Shown: positions 36,873-45,937 of the stretch, piece after piece
How positions within the stretch are numbered: position 1 is the first letter of the stretch
Layout: each line of letters opens with the position of its first letter
DNA from: JALYGJ01 sp963781705
Lineage (GTDB): Bacteria > Chloroflexota > Limnocylindria > Limnocylindrales > CSP1-4
Direction of reading: 5' to 3'
Length of the DNA: 64,000 nt
NCBI GenBank assembly: GCA_963781705.1
Contig: CAWAGP010000010.1
Coordinates: forward strand, 744,001 to 808,000
The notes under the pieces: model-generated
Databases searched by the model: none
Told to the model about the DNA's origin: nothing
The model's input: the letters and a program-made list of their open reading frames with translations, nothing else
Program-made: the position numbers and the translations under genes

Positions 36873-36901
36873 AGTGGCGTTTGGGTACGATCGGCTGACC
36901 C

Positions 36902-37600
36902 ATGCAAGTTGACCTGCGCATCCTGCGCTATGACCCGGAGAACGATCTCAAGGCGCATTGGGAGCGCTACTCCGTCCAGTCGGAGCCCATGGATCGTGTG
37001 CTCGATCTACTCCACCGCGTCAAGTGGGAGCACGACGGCCGGCTGACTTTCCGCCGCTCGTGCGCGCACGGCGTATGCGGCTCGGACGCGATGCTCATCA
37101 ACGGCCGCAACCGGCTGGCCTGCAAGATCCGCGTCGACCAACTGGGTCGCAAGATCTCCGTCGCGCCACTGCCGGGCCTGCCGGTGATCAAGGACCTCGT
37201 GGTCGACATGGACGACTTCTTCGCCAAGTACCGCAGCGTGACGCCCTACCTCGTCAACGACGACCCGCCGCCCGAGCGCGAGCGGTTGCAGTCGCAGGCC
37301 GACCGCGAGCGCTACGACGACACCACCAAGTGCATCCTGTGCGGCGCGTGCACGTCATCCTGTCCTTCGTTCTGGGCGCAGCCGTCGTACGTCGGCCCGG
37401 CGGCCATCGTCAACGCCCATCGCTTCATCTTCGACACGCGCGATCACGGCGCGGACGAGCGCCTCGATGTCCTTGCCAACGAGGAGGGCGTGTGGCGCTG
37501 CCGCACGATCTTCAACTGCACCGACGCGTGTCCGCGCGGCATCAACATCACGGAGGCCATCCTGCAGGTGTCGGGCGCCATCGTGGGACGGACCGTCTGA
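36902..37600 (+). CDS. sdhB: succinate dehydrogenase iron-sulfur subunit
   Basis: 232 residues. [2Fe-2S] ligands in SCAHGVCGSDAM and the following RLACK; C-terminal clusters from CILCGACTSSCP and CRTIFNCTDACPRGI. Wires SdhA to the membrane anchor. Starts 29 bases after sdhA. Confidence 0.95.
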   Translation: MQVDLRILRYDPENDLKAHWERYSVQSEPMDRVLDLLHRVKWEHDGRLTFRRSCAHGVCGSDAMLINGRNRLACKIRVDQLGRKISVAPLPGLPVIKDLVVDMDDFFAKYRSVTPYLVNDDPPPERERLQSQADRERYDDTTKCILCGACTSSCPSFWAQPSYVGPAAIVNAHRFIFDTRDHGADERLDVLANEEGVWRCRTIFNCTDACPRGINITEAILQVSGAIVGRTV

Positions 37601-37617
37601 ACGAGGCTGGCACCATC

Positions 37618-38535
37618 GTGCCGCGCATCCTGATCCGGGCCGACGGTGCGGCACGCGGCAACCCCGGGCCGGCCGCCTCGGGTGCCGTCTTGATCGACTT
37701 GGCGCGCCCTGACGCGCACGACCCCGACTGTCCGCCGGTTGCCGTCATCGCCCGCCCGCTGGGCACGCAGACCAACAACTTCGCCGAGTACACGGGCGTG
37801 ATCCTGGCCCTCGAGCGCGCCCGGGATCTCGGCGCGCGCGAGGTCGAGCTGATCTTGGATTCGCAGCTGGTCGTCGAGCAGTTGTCCGGCCGCTGGAAGG
37901 TTCGCCACCCGCAGATCAAGCCACTCGCCGATCGCGCGCACCAGTTGCTGGCCGGCTTCGACAGGTGGTCGATCCAGCACGAGCGACGTGCCTCGAACCG
38001 TGCTGCTGACGCGCTGGCCAACCTCGCGCTGGACGATCCGGCGGCTGCGGCCCGCGCTGAGGCCGGCGAGCTGCCGGCATGGCAGGCGGACGGCCCGGGG
38101 CCGATCGGTAGCGCGATCCTCGGCGCCGCTTGCGCGATCTTCGATGCGCGCGGCCGCGCGCTCCTGGTGCGGCACACGTACGGCCGCCACGAATGGTCCT
38201 TGCCGGGCGGCCTGGTCGAGCCGAATGAGTCGCCGGCCGCCGCCGCTGAACGTGAACTACACGAGGAGACCGGCCTCGCACTATCGGTCGGGCCGCTGAC
38301 CGGCGTCTACTTCGAGCCCGGCCACGAGTTCGGGCCTATGTTGCACTTCGTCTTCCGCTGCGACGCCAGCGGGGCACCGGCGCCGGCCGCCCAACCACCG
38401 GAGATCGATGTCCTGGGTTGGTACTTACTGGACGAGTTGCCTGCGCCCATCTCCGACTTCACCGAGCGCCGGATTCGCGACGCACTGGACGGGCGGGCGG
38501 CGTTCGCGCTGATCGAGGCGCGGAGTTGGCGCTGA
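37618..38535 (+). CDS. RNase HI domain fused to Nudix hydrolase
   Basis: 305 residues from GTG 37618. Residues 1-135 are RNase HI-like: D in RADGAARGNPGPA, E in NNFAEYTGVI, D in LILDSQLVVEQL and D in RAADALAN give the DEDD set. After a linker, residues about 160-300 are Nudix, with the box GGLVEPNESPAAAAERELHEETGL. This joins removal of RNA from hybrids to cleanup of nucleoside-diphosphate compounds in one chain; the Nudix substrate is unknown. Confidence 0.85.
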   Translation: MPRILIRADGAARGNPGPAASGAVLIDLARPDAHDPDCPPVAVIARPLGTQTNNFAEYTGVILALERARDLGAREVELILDSQLVVEQLSGRWKVRHPQIKPLADRAHQLLAGFDRWSIQHERRASNRAADALANLALDDPAAAARAEAGELPAWQADGPGPIGSAILGAACAIFDARGRALLVRHTYGRHEWSLPGGLVEPNESPAAAAERELHEETGLALSVGPLTGVYFEPGHEFGPMLHFVFRCDASGAPAPAAQPPEIDVLGWYLLDELPAPISDFTERRIRDALDGRAAFALIEARSWR

Positions 38536-39045
38536 CCAAGACATACGTGCACCTGGAGCCGTGGGGCGTCAACGACCTGCCGTTGCTGGGAGCGCCTGCT
38601 GGGCGTGCCGTCGATGACCGAGCACGTGGGTGGTCCGGAGAGTCCGGCCAAGTTGGCTGAGCGACAGGCCCGCTACGAGAAGGAGGGCTCGCGCCAGTTC
38701 AAGATCGTCATCGACGAGACGGGCGAAGCGGTCGGCTGGGTGGGCTATTGGTCGCGCGAATGGCGCTCCGGCCGCGCCTGGGAGATGGGCTGGTTCGTCG
38801 TACCGGAACAGCAGGGGCGCGGCATCGCCGCCACCGCGAGCAGCCAATTGATCGAGCTCGCCCGGGCCGAGGGAAGCCGCCGCTACATGCTCGCCTATCC
38901 GTCGGTGGACAACGGACCTTCGAACGCCATCGCGCGCAAGCTTGGGTTCGAGCAGCTCGGCCAGAGCGAATTCGAGTATCCGCCGGGCCACATGCTGCGC
39001 TGCAACGAGTGGCGCCTGGATCTGGGGCCGCAGACCGGGCAGTAG
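38526..39045 (+). CDS. GNAT family N-acetyltransferase (frameshift near the N-terminus)
   Basis: The core (from 38605) has GWFVVPEQQGRGIAATASSQLIELA, the acetyl-CoA loop, and ARKLGFEQLG. In the preceding frame the expected N-terminus (YVHLEPWGVNDLPLL) runs from about TTG 38526, and one extra G in TGGGAG at about 38588-38590 separates the parts. Dropping it gives a continuous LLERLLGVPSMTEHVGG and a protein of about 172 residues. As sequenced, only a shorter product from GTG 38605 is possible. Substrate unknown. Confidence 0.75.
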
Positions 39046-39157
39046 CGATCCACCAGGGAGACGATTGCGCACCTGTGTCGCCCAACGGTGCTCGGGCTTG
39101 TGCACGCCTTCGCTGGGTTGGTTCTGGTTTCCGATTGGCGCATAGTGCCGATGGTCG

Positions 39158-39163
39158 TACGCT
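39158..39163 (+). promoter_or_regulatory. -10 element (TACGCT) for a leaderless LuxR-type gene
   Basis: TACGCT ends exactly 6 bases before ATG 39170, with no ribosome site. Confidence 0.45.
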
Positions 39164-39169
39164 GCGGCC

Positions 39170-41920
39170 ATGGAAAGGCCCACCCGGGAGATCATCGGGC
39201 GGCAGGACGAGCTCGCAGCGATAACGAGGTTCGTCTCGGACTCGGCTGCGTTTCCGTCTGCCCTGGTGCTCGAGGGCGAAGCTGGAATTGGCAAGACGAC
39301 GCTCTGGGAGCGCGGGGTCGAACTCGCCCGCGACGGTGGGCTCAGGGTATTGGCTGCCAGGCCGACGCAGGCCGAGCTGGAGCTGCCATACGCCTCCCTG
39401 GCCGATCTCCTCGAGGCCGTGTCAGACGACGACCTCCAACCGCTGCCGGGTCCCCAGCGCGCCTCGATCGAATCCGTCCTCGCGCGGGCGTCGTCCGGCA
39501 GGCCCGTACATTGGCAAGCGCTCTCGAGAGGGGTCTTAGAGCTCGTGCGCAGCGCGGCGCACGACGGGCGCTTGCTCGTTGCGGTGGACGAAGCCCAATG
39601 GCTCGACCGCCCGACTGCAGCCATCCTCGCCTTCGCCCTGAGACGGGTGCCCCCCCAGCCAATACGCGTGTTCGTCACGGCCCGTTTCGACAGTCAGCCC
39701 GATGCCGTTCGGCCCGCTGTGCTCGACGAATGGAGCCCGCCAATCGAGCGCCTCCACATCAAAGCACTCTCGACGACGGAGCTGGGCGGCCTTCTCATGT
39801 CTGCGCTCGGCGAGCATATATCTCGACCGCACCTTGAGACGCTCGCCTCCGTGTCGGGCGGCAACCCGATGTTCGCGCTTGAGCTGGCGCGCACGAGAGC
39901 GTTTGATGGCGCGACGGTAACTCTTCCATCCACGCTGGCGCGCGTCCTGATGGACCGCGTCGAGGCGCTCGACCCGCCGGCCCGACTGGCCGTGCAGGTC
40001 GCGGCGACCGCCCTGCATCCCTCCGTCGAGCTCCTGCTGCGCGCTGGCGTCGACGCGGAGGGGCTGAAATCGGCACGCCGCGCCGGCATTCTCGATTTCG
40101 ATGGGTCGCGCGTTTCGTTCACCCATCCATTGCTTTCGACCGCCGCCTACGAGACCCTCTTACCGCACGAGCGAATTGAGACGCACAGTAGGCTCGCAGC
40201 AGCGAGCGAGAACGGAATCGAGCGAGGCCATCACGTGGCCCGCTGTACAACGGCGCCCAGTGAGGGAGCCGCGCTCGTCTTGGACGAGGCGGGCGCGGAG
40301 GCCAGCGCCTTGGGCGACCATGGGGGCGCCGCGAGGTTTTTCGTGCGAGCCGCTGAGCTAACGCCTGCCCGCGACGGACCCATCGCCGCTGGGCGCGAGA
40401 TTCGCGGAGCTGCAGCGCTGTCGATGGCGGGCGACACTGAAGCAGCCGCCACGCTCGCACGCGCGCTCGTCACCCGGCTGCCTCCCGGGCCTGCGCGAGC
40501 AAGAGCACGTTTGACACTGGCCTCCTCGACAGTCGGCTCGTCCCTCAGCGTGGGCGGTTTCGTCGACGAGATTGAGCGCGCCCTAGACGATGCTGAAGGG
40601 GACGACGAGCTCATCGCCTCGCTCCACCTCGTGATCGCGGACGCACTGTCGGTCATGTTCCGACTGGAAGATGCCCGAGAACACGTGTGGGCGGCGGCCG
40701 AGCTGGCCGAACGAGATGGGCTGAATCAAATCGTCATTGCCGCCCTGGCCGAGGCCGGTTTCGAGGACTCGATGCTCGGATATGGGGTTTCCGACAGCGC
40801 GTTGCGTGCCTTTGAGCGGTGGGACAAGACTCCCGCCTCAGCGACCGTCTACTCGCCGGGCATGGTGCTCGGCTGCGCGCGACTGCACGCGTCCGACCTC
40901 GAGGAAGCCGCCCGCCTGTTCGTCGAAGAGATTGACATTGCCGACAGACACGGGCTCGAGGCGATCGAGGCGGCCGCGCGCGCCCATCTCGCCGAGGCCC
41001 AGTTGCGATCCGGCCAGAGCGCAGCCGCACTGGCCAACGCGCGCCTTGCACTCGGGCACGCTCAGCAGGCTGCGCAACCCCAGGAGATCGGCGGCACGGC
41101 GTTCACGCTTGCCCTCGTGTATGCGGTGCTTGGAGACCACAGCGCCGCCCTTTCTCTCTCGCGCCAGTCACTCGCCACAGCCGAGGCGTCGGGCGACACC
41201 TGGTACACGATCTCACACCGCGCCGTGCTCGGGCTGGTCGCCCTGGCCGAGGGCGACGCGGCGGCGGTGATCGATGCACTCGAGCCGGCGTGGACGCTCA
41301 TGCGCCAAGGCGGGCTGGGCAACCTATCGATCTTTCCCGTTCCGCACGTCCTTGCGGAGGCTTACGCCGCCGCCGGCCGGCTCGATGAGGCAAAGGCGGT
41401 GGTGCAGACGCTGCGCAACTCAAGGGCCGGCGACCGCCCTTGGTCCGTAGCCATGGCTGCGCGATGCGGGGCGCTGATCGCATCGGCCGAGGGCGACCCG
41501 GAGTCGGCCGACCGCTTGATCGAGACCGCCCTGGCGGCGCACGAGAATCTGCACGAGCCATTCGAGCTCGCACGCACGCTGCTCGTCAAAGGACAGCTTG
41601 CCCGACGTGCCAAACGCCGGGCGAATGCCCGCGACGCACTGACCAAGGCGCTCGAGATCTTCGACGCGCTCGGTGCGGCCAGATGGGCTGAGCGAGCAGC
41701 GGCCGACCTGGCGCGCGTGTCGGGCAGGGCGGCCGCGACGGGTGGTCTGACAGAGACCGAACGCCGTGTCGCCGAATGCGTCGCCGAGGGCTTATCGAAC
41801 AAGGAAGTCGCTGCCCGGCTGTTCGTCAGCGTTCGCGCCGTCGAGGCCAACCTGTCGAAGATCTACGTCAAGTTGGGCGTCCGTTCGCGAACGCAGCTCG
41901 CGAGGCGCCTGCGTAGCTGA
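39170..41920 (+). CDS. LuxR-family transcriptional regulator with AAA-type ATPase (LAL/MalT-like)
   Basis: 916 residues. An N-terminal STAND-type ATPase has IIGRQDEL, P-loop GEAGIGKTT (36-44) and LLVAVDEAQWLD as Walker B. The long helical TPR-like middle is followed by a C-terminal LuxR HTH (about the last 60 residues): LTETERRVAECVAEGLSNKEVAARLFVS. Ligand and targets unknown; the downstream DUF4242-like and secreted repeat-protein genes are plausible targets. Confidence 0.9.
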   Translation: MERPTREIIGRQDELAAITRFVSDSAAFPSALVLEGEAGIGKTTLWERGVELARDGGLRVLAARPTQAELELPYASLADLLEAVSDDDLQPLPGPQRASIESVLARASSGRPVHWQALSRGVLELVRSAAHDGRLLVAVDEAQWLDRPTAAILAFALRRVPPQPIRVFVTARFDSQPDAVRPAVLDEWSPPIERLHIKALSTTELGGLLMSALGEHISRPHLETLASVSGGNPMFALELARTRAFDGATVTLPSTLARVLMDRVEALDPPARLAVQVAATALHPSVELLLRAGVDAEGLKSARRAGILDFDGSRVSFTHPLLSTAAYETLLPHERIETHSRLAAASENGIERGHHVARCTTAPSEGAALVLDEAGAEASALGDHGGAARFFVRAAELTPARDGPIAAGREIRGAAALSMAGDTEAAATLARALVTRLPPGPARARARLTLASSTVGSSLSVGGFVDEIERALDDAEGDDELIASLHLVIADALSVMFRLEDAREHVWAAAELAERDGLNQIVIAALAEAGFEDSMLGYGVSDSALRAFERWDKTPASATVYSPGMVLGCARLHASDLEEAARLFVEEIDIADRHGLEAIEAAARAHLAEAQLRSGQSAAALANARLALGHAQQAAQPQEIGGTAFTLALVYAVLGDHSAALSLSRQSLATAEASGDTWYTISHRAVLGLVALAEGDAAAVIDALEPAWTLMRQGGLGNLSIFPVPHVLAEAYAAAGRLDEAKAVVQTLRNSRAGDRPWSVAMAARCGALIASAEGDPESADRLIETALAAHENLHEPFELARTLLVKGQLARRAKRRANARDALTKALEIFDALGAARWAERAAADLARVSGRAAATGGLTETERRVAECVAEGLSNKEVAARLFVSVRAVEANLSKIYVKLGVRSRTQLARRLRS

Positions 41921-41927
41921 AGCCAAT

Positions 41928-41947
41928 AAGTGTGGATCTCCACACTT
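41928..41947. promoter_or_regulatory. inverted repeat between the luxR-type gene and the DUF4242-like gene
   Basis: AAGTGTGGA-TC-TCCACACTT, perfect 9-base arms, 8 bases after the regulator stop and 35 bases before ATG 41983. Could be an operator for the adjacent regulator or a U-less terminator. Confidence 0.45.
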
Positions 41948-41982
41948 TCGCGCCCGGTCAGCACGGGCCTACGGTCGTCCCG

Positions 41983-42258
41983 ATGCATGCGCTCGCGCGG
42001 TACATGGTCGAGCTTCGACGTCCTGAAAGGGGATGGCGGGATCTTCAGCAGGCCACCGCCCGTGCCCGAAAGGTCACCGATGACATGCGCCGTGACGGGG
42101 CCCAGCTGCGCTTCCTGCGTGCGATTTTCGTGCCGGAGGACGAGGCCTGCTTCTTTCTCTTCGAAGGCCCCAGCGCCGCCGCCGTGCGCGATGCCGCCAG
42201 CCGGGCCCAACTCGGGCCACTGGTGGTTAGGAAGACGATCAGGGAGGTCGAGGAATGA
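41983..42258 (+). CDS. DUF4242-like small protein
   Basis: 91 residues from ATG 41983. GTG 41932 is possible but would put the start inside the inverted repeat. ARYMVELRRPERGWRDL, LRFLRAIFVPEDEACFFLFEGPSAAAVRDAASRA resembles DUF4242 (SCO4226-type) proteins, ferredoxin-like folds of which one member binds nickel. Its stop overlaps the next start (ATGA). Confidence 0.7.
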   Translation: MHALARYMVELRRPERGWRDLQQATARARKVTDDMRRDGAQLRFLRAIFVPEDEACFFLFEGPSAAAVRDAASRAQLGPLVVRKTIREVEE

Positions 42259-45194
42259 GTAAGCGATTGGCGCTCAGCGCACTGGTCGTCAGCCTGGTGT
42301 TCACTCCGTTTGTGGGCACTCCGGCCCAGGCGTCATACCCGGGCGCAAACGGAAAGATTGCATTCATGAGCTACGCCGCCGGCACAGCTGATATCTGGGT
42401 GATGAGTGCCGATGGCTCGGATGCGACCAACCTCACGAGCAACGTCGGAGGCGAAGAGCCCGCCTGGTCGCCCGATGGGCAGACCATAGCGTTCACCGCG
42501 TCGACGGGGCCGGCGACCACGGCGATCTACTCCATGAATGCGGACGGCTCCGGTCGGACGCAGCTGACCAGCAGCACTGGACGCGCGATGAGCCCCAGCT
42601 GGTCGCCCGACGGACAACAGCTTGCCTTTTCAGGAGGGCCGACTGGCGCAGGCCCAGAAAACATCTACGTCATGCAGGCAGACGGTAGCGGCGTAACCGC
42701 GCTGACCCAGGGCGGTATCGGCATTGGGAACAGTGACCCACGGTGGTCCCCTGATGGACAGCGGATCGCTTTCGACAGGGTGGACGTATTCAACGGCGAC
42801 GATCCCTTCGGCGAGGTCTACGTGATGGACGCCGACGGATCCAACCTCACCCAAATCACGTTCCCGGGCAGCGACGCGACGGTCTTCGATCGCAGCCATC
42901 CCGCGTGGTCGCCGGACGGCTCGCGGATCGTGTTCGCCGGCGACGGAAACATCTTTTCCATCGATCCCTCCGGCGCCAATGAGACTCAACTGACCTTCGA
43001 CGCGGCTTCGGGCGCCTACTACGACTACCCGGCCTGGTCGCCCGACGGGCTGCAGATCGTATTCATGGCGCAAGCACCCTTCTGTTGCGCACCGCCGAGT
43101 GGCGACGGGGAGATCTTCGTCATGAACTCGGACGGGACGGCGATCACGCCGCTCACTGATGATGCCTACAACGAGACCACGCCCGATTGGCAGCCCCTGA
43201 CGGCGTCTCCAAGCGGTGATGTCATCGTCCACGATTGCACCGACCCGCAACTCGTCGAGCTGACCGTGATTAGTGGCAATCTGATCATCGACAACGTCGC
43301 CAATTGCGTTGAGATTTCGCTACCCAACCTCCAGCACGTGGGCGGCAGCGTCCGTATCACGGGCGACACGTCAGCTACGGCCATCAATCTGGCCTCCCTC
43401 GCCACGACCGGCGGCAGCATCGACATCTCGGGTAACGCCAGTACGACCGTTATCGACCTCTCCTCGCTCACGAACGCCGGCGGCGCCATCAATATCGCCG
43501 ACAACGCCAGCACGAGTGTGATCGACCTCTCCTCGCTCACGACCGCCGCCGGCGCAATCGACATCTCGGATAACGCCAGTACGACCGTTATCGACCTCTC
43601 CTCGCTCACGACCGCCGGCGGGGCCATCAATATCGCCGACAACGCCAGCACGAGTGTGATCGACCTCTCCTCGCTCACGACCGCCGCCGGCGCCATCAAC
43701 ATCGGCGACAACGCCACCACGACCGTGGTCGACCTCTCCTCCCTCACGACAGCGAGCGGCGACATCAACCTCGAGACCGCCGGCGACGTCGATCTGAGCG
43801 GCGTCATGGTGGGCGGCGACGAGACGATTACGGGCAACGGATCGGACTCGGTGTCCGCGCAGACGGGCGACGGCACTACCGACGTCAGCATTCTGGGCGG
43901 GACGGCCTCGATGCAGGTGGTTCTACCGCACGATGCGTTCGTTGAGCCTGTTACGTTCACGATCGAACGCCAAAGCGATACCGGCGCGGAACCCGGCAGC
44001 GCTGCGGACGGAGGCGCTGCGCAGATCGATCCGGTCGCCGGCTATCAGTTCTCGTTCGCTGTGCCGACGCTGAACGTGGACGCGCAGCTCACCTTCACGG
44101 TCGATCTCACCCAGCTCGACCACAACACTTCGGTGGCCCTGCTCGCTGGGGTCGAGAATGGCAGTGCAACAGTCGCCGTCAAAGGTGACGCGCCAGATGC
44201 AACGTATCAGGCACTCGCGGTCTGCACTGTTAGCCAATCTCCGGATACGGACGGATGCGTGAAGCGCGACCTCCTGGGCTCGGATGGCCAGCCAGTCTCA
44301 AATCCAACGGATGCCCAGTCAATTCGCTTCCGCGGCGTAGCAGGACACTTCTCTGACTACGTCGTAGCCCTCGTTTCTTCGACCGACCTGGCGCCACCCT
44401 CAATATCGATCACGCTGGATGCGCCGAACGCGGGAACACCAGACGGCCAGAATGGCTGGTTCGTGTCCGCTCCCGTCCAGGGCACCGTGTCGGCGACCGA
44501 TGTCAGCACGGGTCTAAGCGCGGTAGTCTCGATCGGCTGCGGATCGCTGGCCTTGGACAAGTCCGGGATCGGGACCCCGTCAGCGTCGGGAGCCTTCTCC
44601 ATCCTCACCGATGGGATCGCCCACATATCGTGTGTTGCCACGGACGCCGGAGGCAACTCCACCTCTCCAGTAACGGCGGAGGTGAAGCTCGACGCCACTG
44701 CTCCGACCGTGAGTTTCGTCGGCAATGCCGGCAGCTACGAGCTGCTGGACGACGTTGCGATCGATTGCGATGCGGAAGACGCAACATCGGGCGTCGCCGC
44801 AAGCACCTGCACGTCCATCGCCGCTCCGGCATGGACCTTTGGGGCCGGATCGCACACGGTGCAGGCTCAGGCTACGGACAGGGCGGGAAACGGCGGCTCG
44901 GCATCGGCCACCTTCAGCGTCCACGTTGCCGTCGGTGATCTATGTCAACTGACAAAGCAGTTCGTCGAGAGTTCGCACAGATATCTGTCGCTCGGGCGGA
45001 TTGCGCGCCATGTGGTTGATCGAGTGAGCAATGCTGCGTGTGCAACTTTGCGGGCCATCTTTCCGCATATGCGATCAACGGCCAGAAACAGGCTGATTGA
45101 AGCGTACGAAGCCGGTGTGTCCGCATGGGTCAAACCCGGCTGGTTGACGCCCGATCAGGCTGACATCCTGCGCGACCTCGCGCAGGCGATGTAG
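42255..45194 (+). CDS. secreted TolB-like beta-propeller and repeat-solenoid protein
   Basis: 979 residues. A signal peptide ends at PAQA (about residue 26). Residues 27-315 hold about six PD40/TolB blades (WSPDGQ.IAF, YVM.ADGS). Residues 363-507 contain six or more 23-residue repeats of the type GAINIADNASTSVIDLSSLTTA, likely a beta solenoid. After a ZU5-like region (VVLPHDAFVEPVTFTIE) come Ig/HYR-like domains with paired Cys (700-890) and a helical C-terminus of about 80 residues recalling the FIMAH module. Probably an extracellular surface or adhesion protein. Confidence 0.8.
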   Translation: MSKRLALSALVVSLVFTPFVGTPAQASYPGANGKIAFMSYAAGTADIWVMSADGSDATNLTSNVGGEEPAWSPDGQTIAFTASTGPATTAIYSMNADGSGRTQLTSSTGRAMSPSWSPDGQQLAFSGGPTGAGPENIYVMQADGSGVTALTQGGIGIGNSDPRWSPDGQRIAFDRVDVFNGDDPFGEVYVMDADGSNLTQITFPGSDATVFDRSHPAWSPDGSRIVFAGDGNIFSIDPSGANETQLTFDAASGAYYDYPAWSPDGLQIVFMAQAPFCCAPPSGDGEIFVMNSDGTAITPLTDDAYNETTPDWQPLTASPSGDVIVHDCTDPQLVELTVISGNLIIDNVANCVEISLPNLQHVGGSVRITGDTSATAINLASLATTGGSIDISGNASTTVIDLSSLTNAGGAINIADNASTSVIDLSSLTTAAGAIDISDNASTTVIDLSSLTTAGGAINIADNASTSVIDLSSLTTAAGAINIGDNATTTVVDLSSLTTASGDINLETAGDVDLSGVMVGGDETITGNGSDSVSAQTGDGTTDVSILGGTASMQVVLPHDAFVEPVTFTIERQSDTGAEPGSAADGGAAQIDPVAGYQFSFAVPTLNVDAQLTFTVDLTQLDHNTSVALLAGVENGSATVAVKGDAPDATYQALAVCTVSQSPDTDGCVKRDLLGSDGQPVSNPTDAQSIRFRGVAGHFSDYVVALVSSTDLAPPSISITLDAPNAGTPDGQNGWFVSAPVQGTVSATDVSTGLSAVVSIGCGSLALDKSGIGTPSASGAFSILTDGIAHISCVATDAGGNSTSPVTAEVKLDATAPTVSFVGNAGSYELLDDVAIDCDAEDATSGVAASTCTSIAAPAWTFGAGSHTVQAQATDRAGNGGSASATFSVHVAVGDLCQLTKQFVESSHRYLSLGRIARHVVDRVSNAACATLRAIFPHMRSTARNRLIEAYEAGVSAWVKPGWLTPDQADILRDLAQAM
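43341..43775 (+). repeat. 69-bp tandem repeats inside the secreted protein gene
   Basis: Six full units begin at 43341, 43410, 43479, 43548, 43617 and 43686, with a seventh that decays. Alternate units (43479 and 43617; 43410 and 43548) are nearly identical, so a 138-bp double unit has been duplicated recently. Copy number may vary between strains and could confuse assembly. Confidence 0.85.
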
Positions 45195-45227
45195 CAGGCT
45201 GAGTAGGCGCGCAGGCTGAGCAGGCGC
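45194..45227 (+). repeat. 17-bp tandem direct repeat upstream of rnpB
   Basis: GCAGGCTGAGTAGGCGC and GCAGGCTGAGCAGGCGC, 16 of 17 identical, start at the last base of the preceding stop codon and lie just before the rnpB promoter. No role evident. Confidence 0.6.
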
Positions 45228-45237
45228 GACGCCACGG

Positions 45238-45243
45238 TAGAAT
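45238..45243 (+). promoter_or_regulatory. -10 element (TAGAAT) of rnpB
   Basis: TAGAAT is followed by 6 bases and then the first base of the RNase P RNA P1 stem (45250). This anchors the -10-to-start distance in this organism. Confidence 0.6.
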
Positions 45244-45249
45244 CTCGAG

Positions 45250-45604
45250 GCCAGCGAGACGATTGGACGGTCGCGTGTCCCGTCGGCGCAAGCCGTTACC
45301 GACACGAGGAAAGTCCGAGCTCCGCGACGCAGGGTAGCGGGTAACTCCCGTCCGCCGAGAGGCGAGGACCAGCGCCACAGAGACGAGCCGGCAGACCGGG
45401 CAACCGGTTGGGCTGGGTGAAACGGGCAAGCTCTACCTGGAGCAAGGCCAAATAGGAAAGCGCGCCAGGCGCAAGCCTGGCAGGGGTGCGTCGCCTCGCT
45501 TTCGGGTCGGCCGCTAGAGGCGTCGGGCAACCGCCGCCGTAGATGGATGACCGTCCCCGCGCTTAGCGCGGGACAGAACTCGGCTTACAGATCGTCTCGC
45601 TGGC
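45250..45604 (+). ncRNA. rnpB: RNase P RNA, bacterial type A
   Basis: Catalytic RNA that matures tRNA 5' ends. Conserved region I GAGGAAAGTCCGAGCTCC lies at 45306-45323 and region V around AGATGGATGACCGTCC (45541-45556), followed by ACAGAACTCGGCTTA. The 5' GCCAGCGAGACGAT (45250-45263) is perfectly complementary to 45591-45604, forming P1 and fixing both ends at about 355 nt. Confidence 0.95.
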
Positions 45605-45631
45605 TCATCTTGCCGGCCGGCCTGGGCGGGC

Positions 45632-45877
45632 TCAGTCGGAGTCGGGCCGGAACAGGCCGTTGAAGGTGCACGCCTCGCATATCGAGCGCGCCGAGTCGAG
45701 GTCGCCCAGCGTGGCCGGCGCGCGGCGATCGGGGAAGGTGCACACAGCCTCATACACGGGCAGGCTGCGCGCTCGCGCGAGCGTCGTGATCTTGCGGAAC
45801 GTGCAGCGACGCAGCGGCGCAGCCGGACCTGCCGGCGGGCGCTCACCAATGGCGATACTGCGGGCCATGATTGCCAT
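45632..45877 (-). CDS. small Cys-containing conserved-looking protein
   Basis: 81 residues from ATG 45877 (ATG 45868 is an alternative). Four Cys in the pattern RCTFRK, AVCTFPDRR, SICEACTFNG suggest a small metal- or FeS-binding protein. It converges on rnpB, ending 27 bases from it. No ribosome site is clear and I do not know the family, so confidence is moderate. Confidence 0.5.
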   Translation of the reverse strand: MAIMARSIAIGERPPAGPAAPLRRCTFRKITTLARARSLPVYEAVCTFPDRRAPATLGDLDSARSICEACTFNGLFRPDSD

Positions 45878-45937
45878 GGGTGGCAGGTTAGGCCTGGAAG
45901 GCTGGTGCGCCAAGGCAACCAGCAGTACTAAGAGCGC

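Noticed and set aside
41932..41982. GTG 41932 as start of the DUF4242-like gene
   Set aside because: It falls inside the inverted repeat and adds 17 residues outside the family; ATG 41983 fits the domain start.
43341..43775. Possible CRISPR array
   Set aside because: The periodic repeats are coding 69-bp units without spacers, inside a secreted-protein gene.
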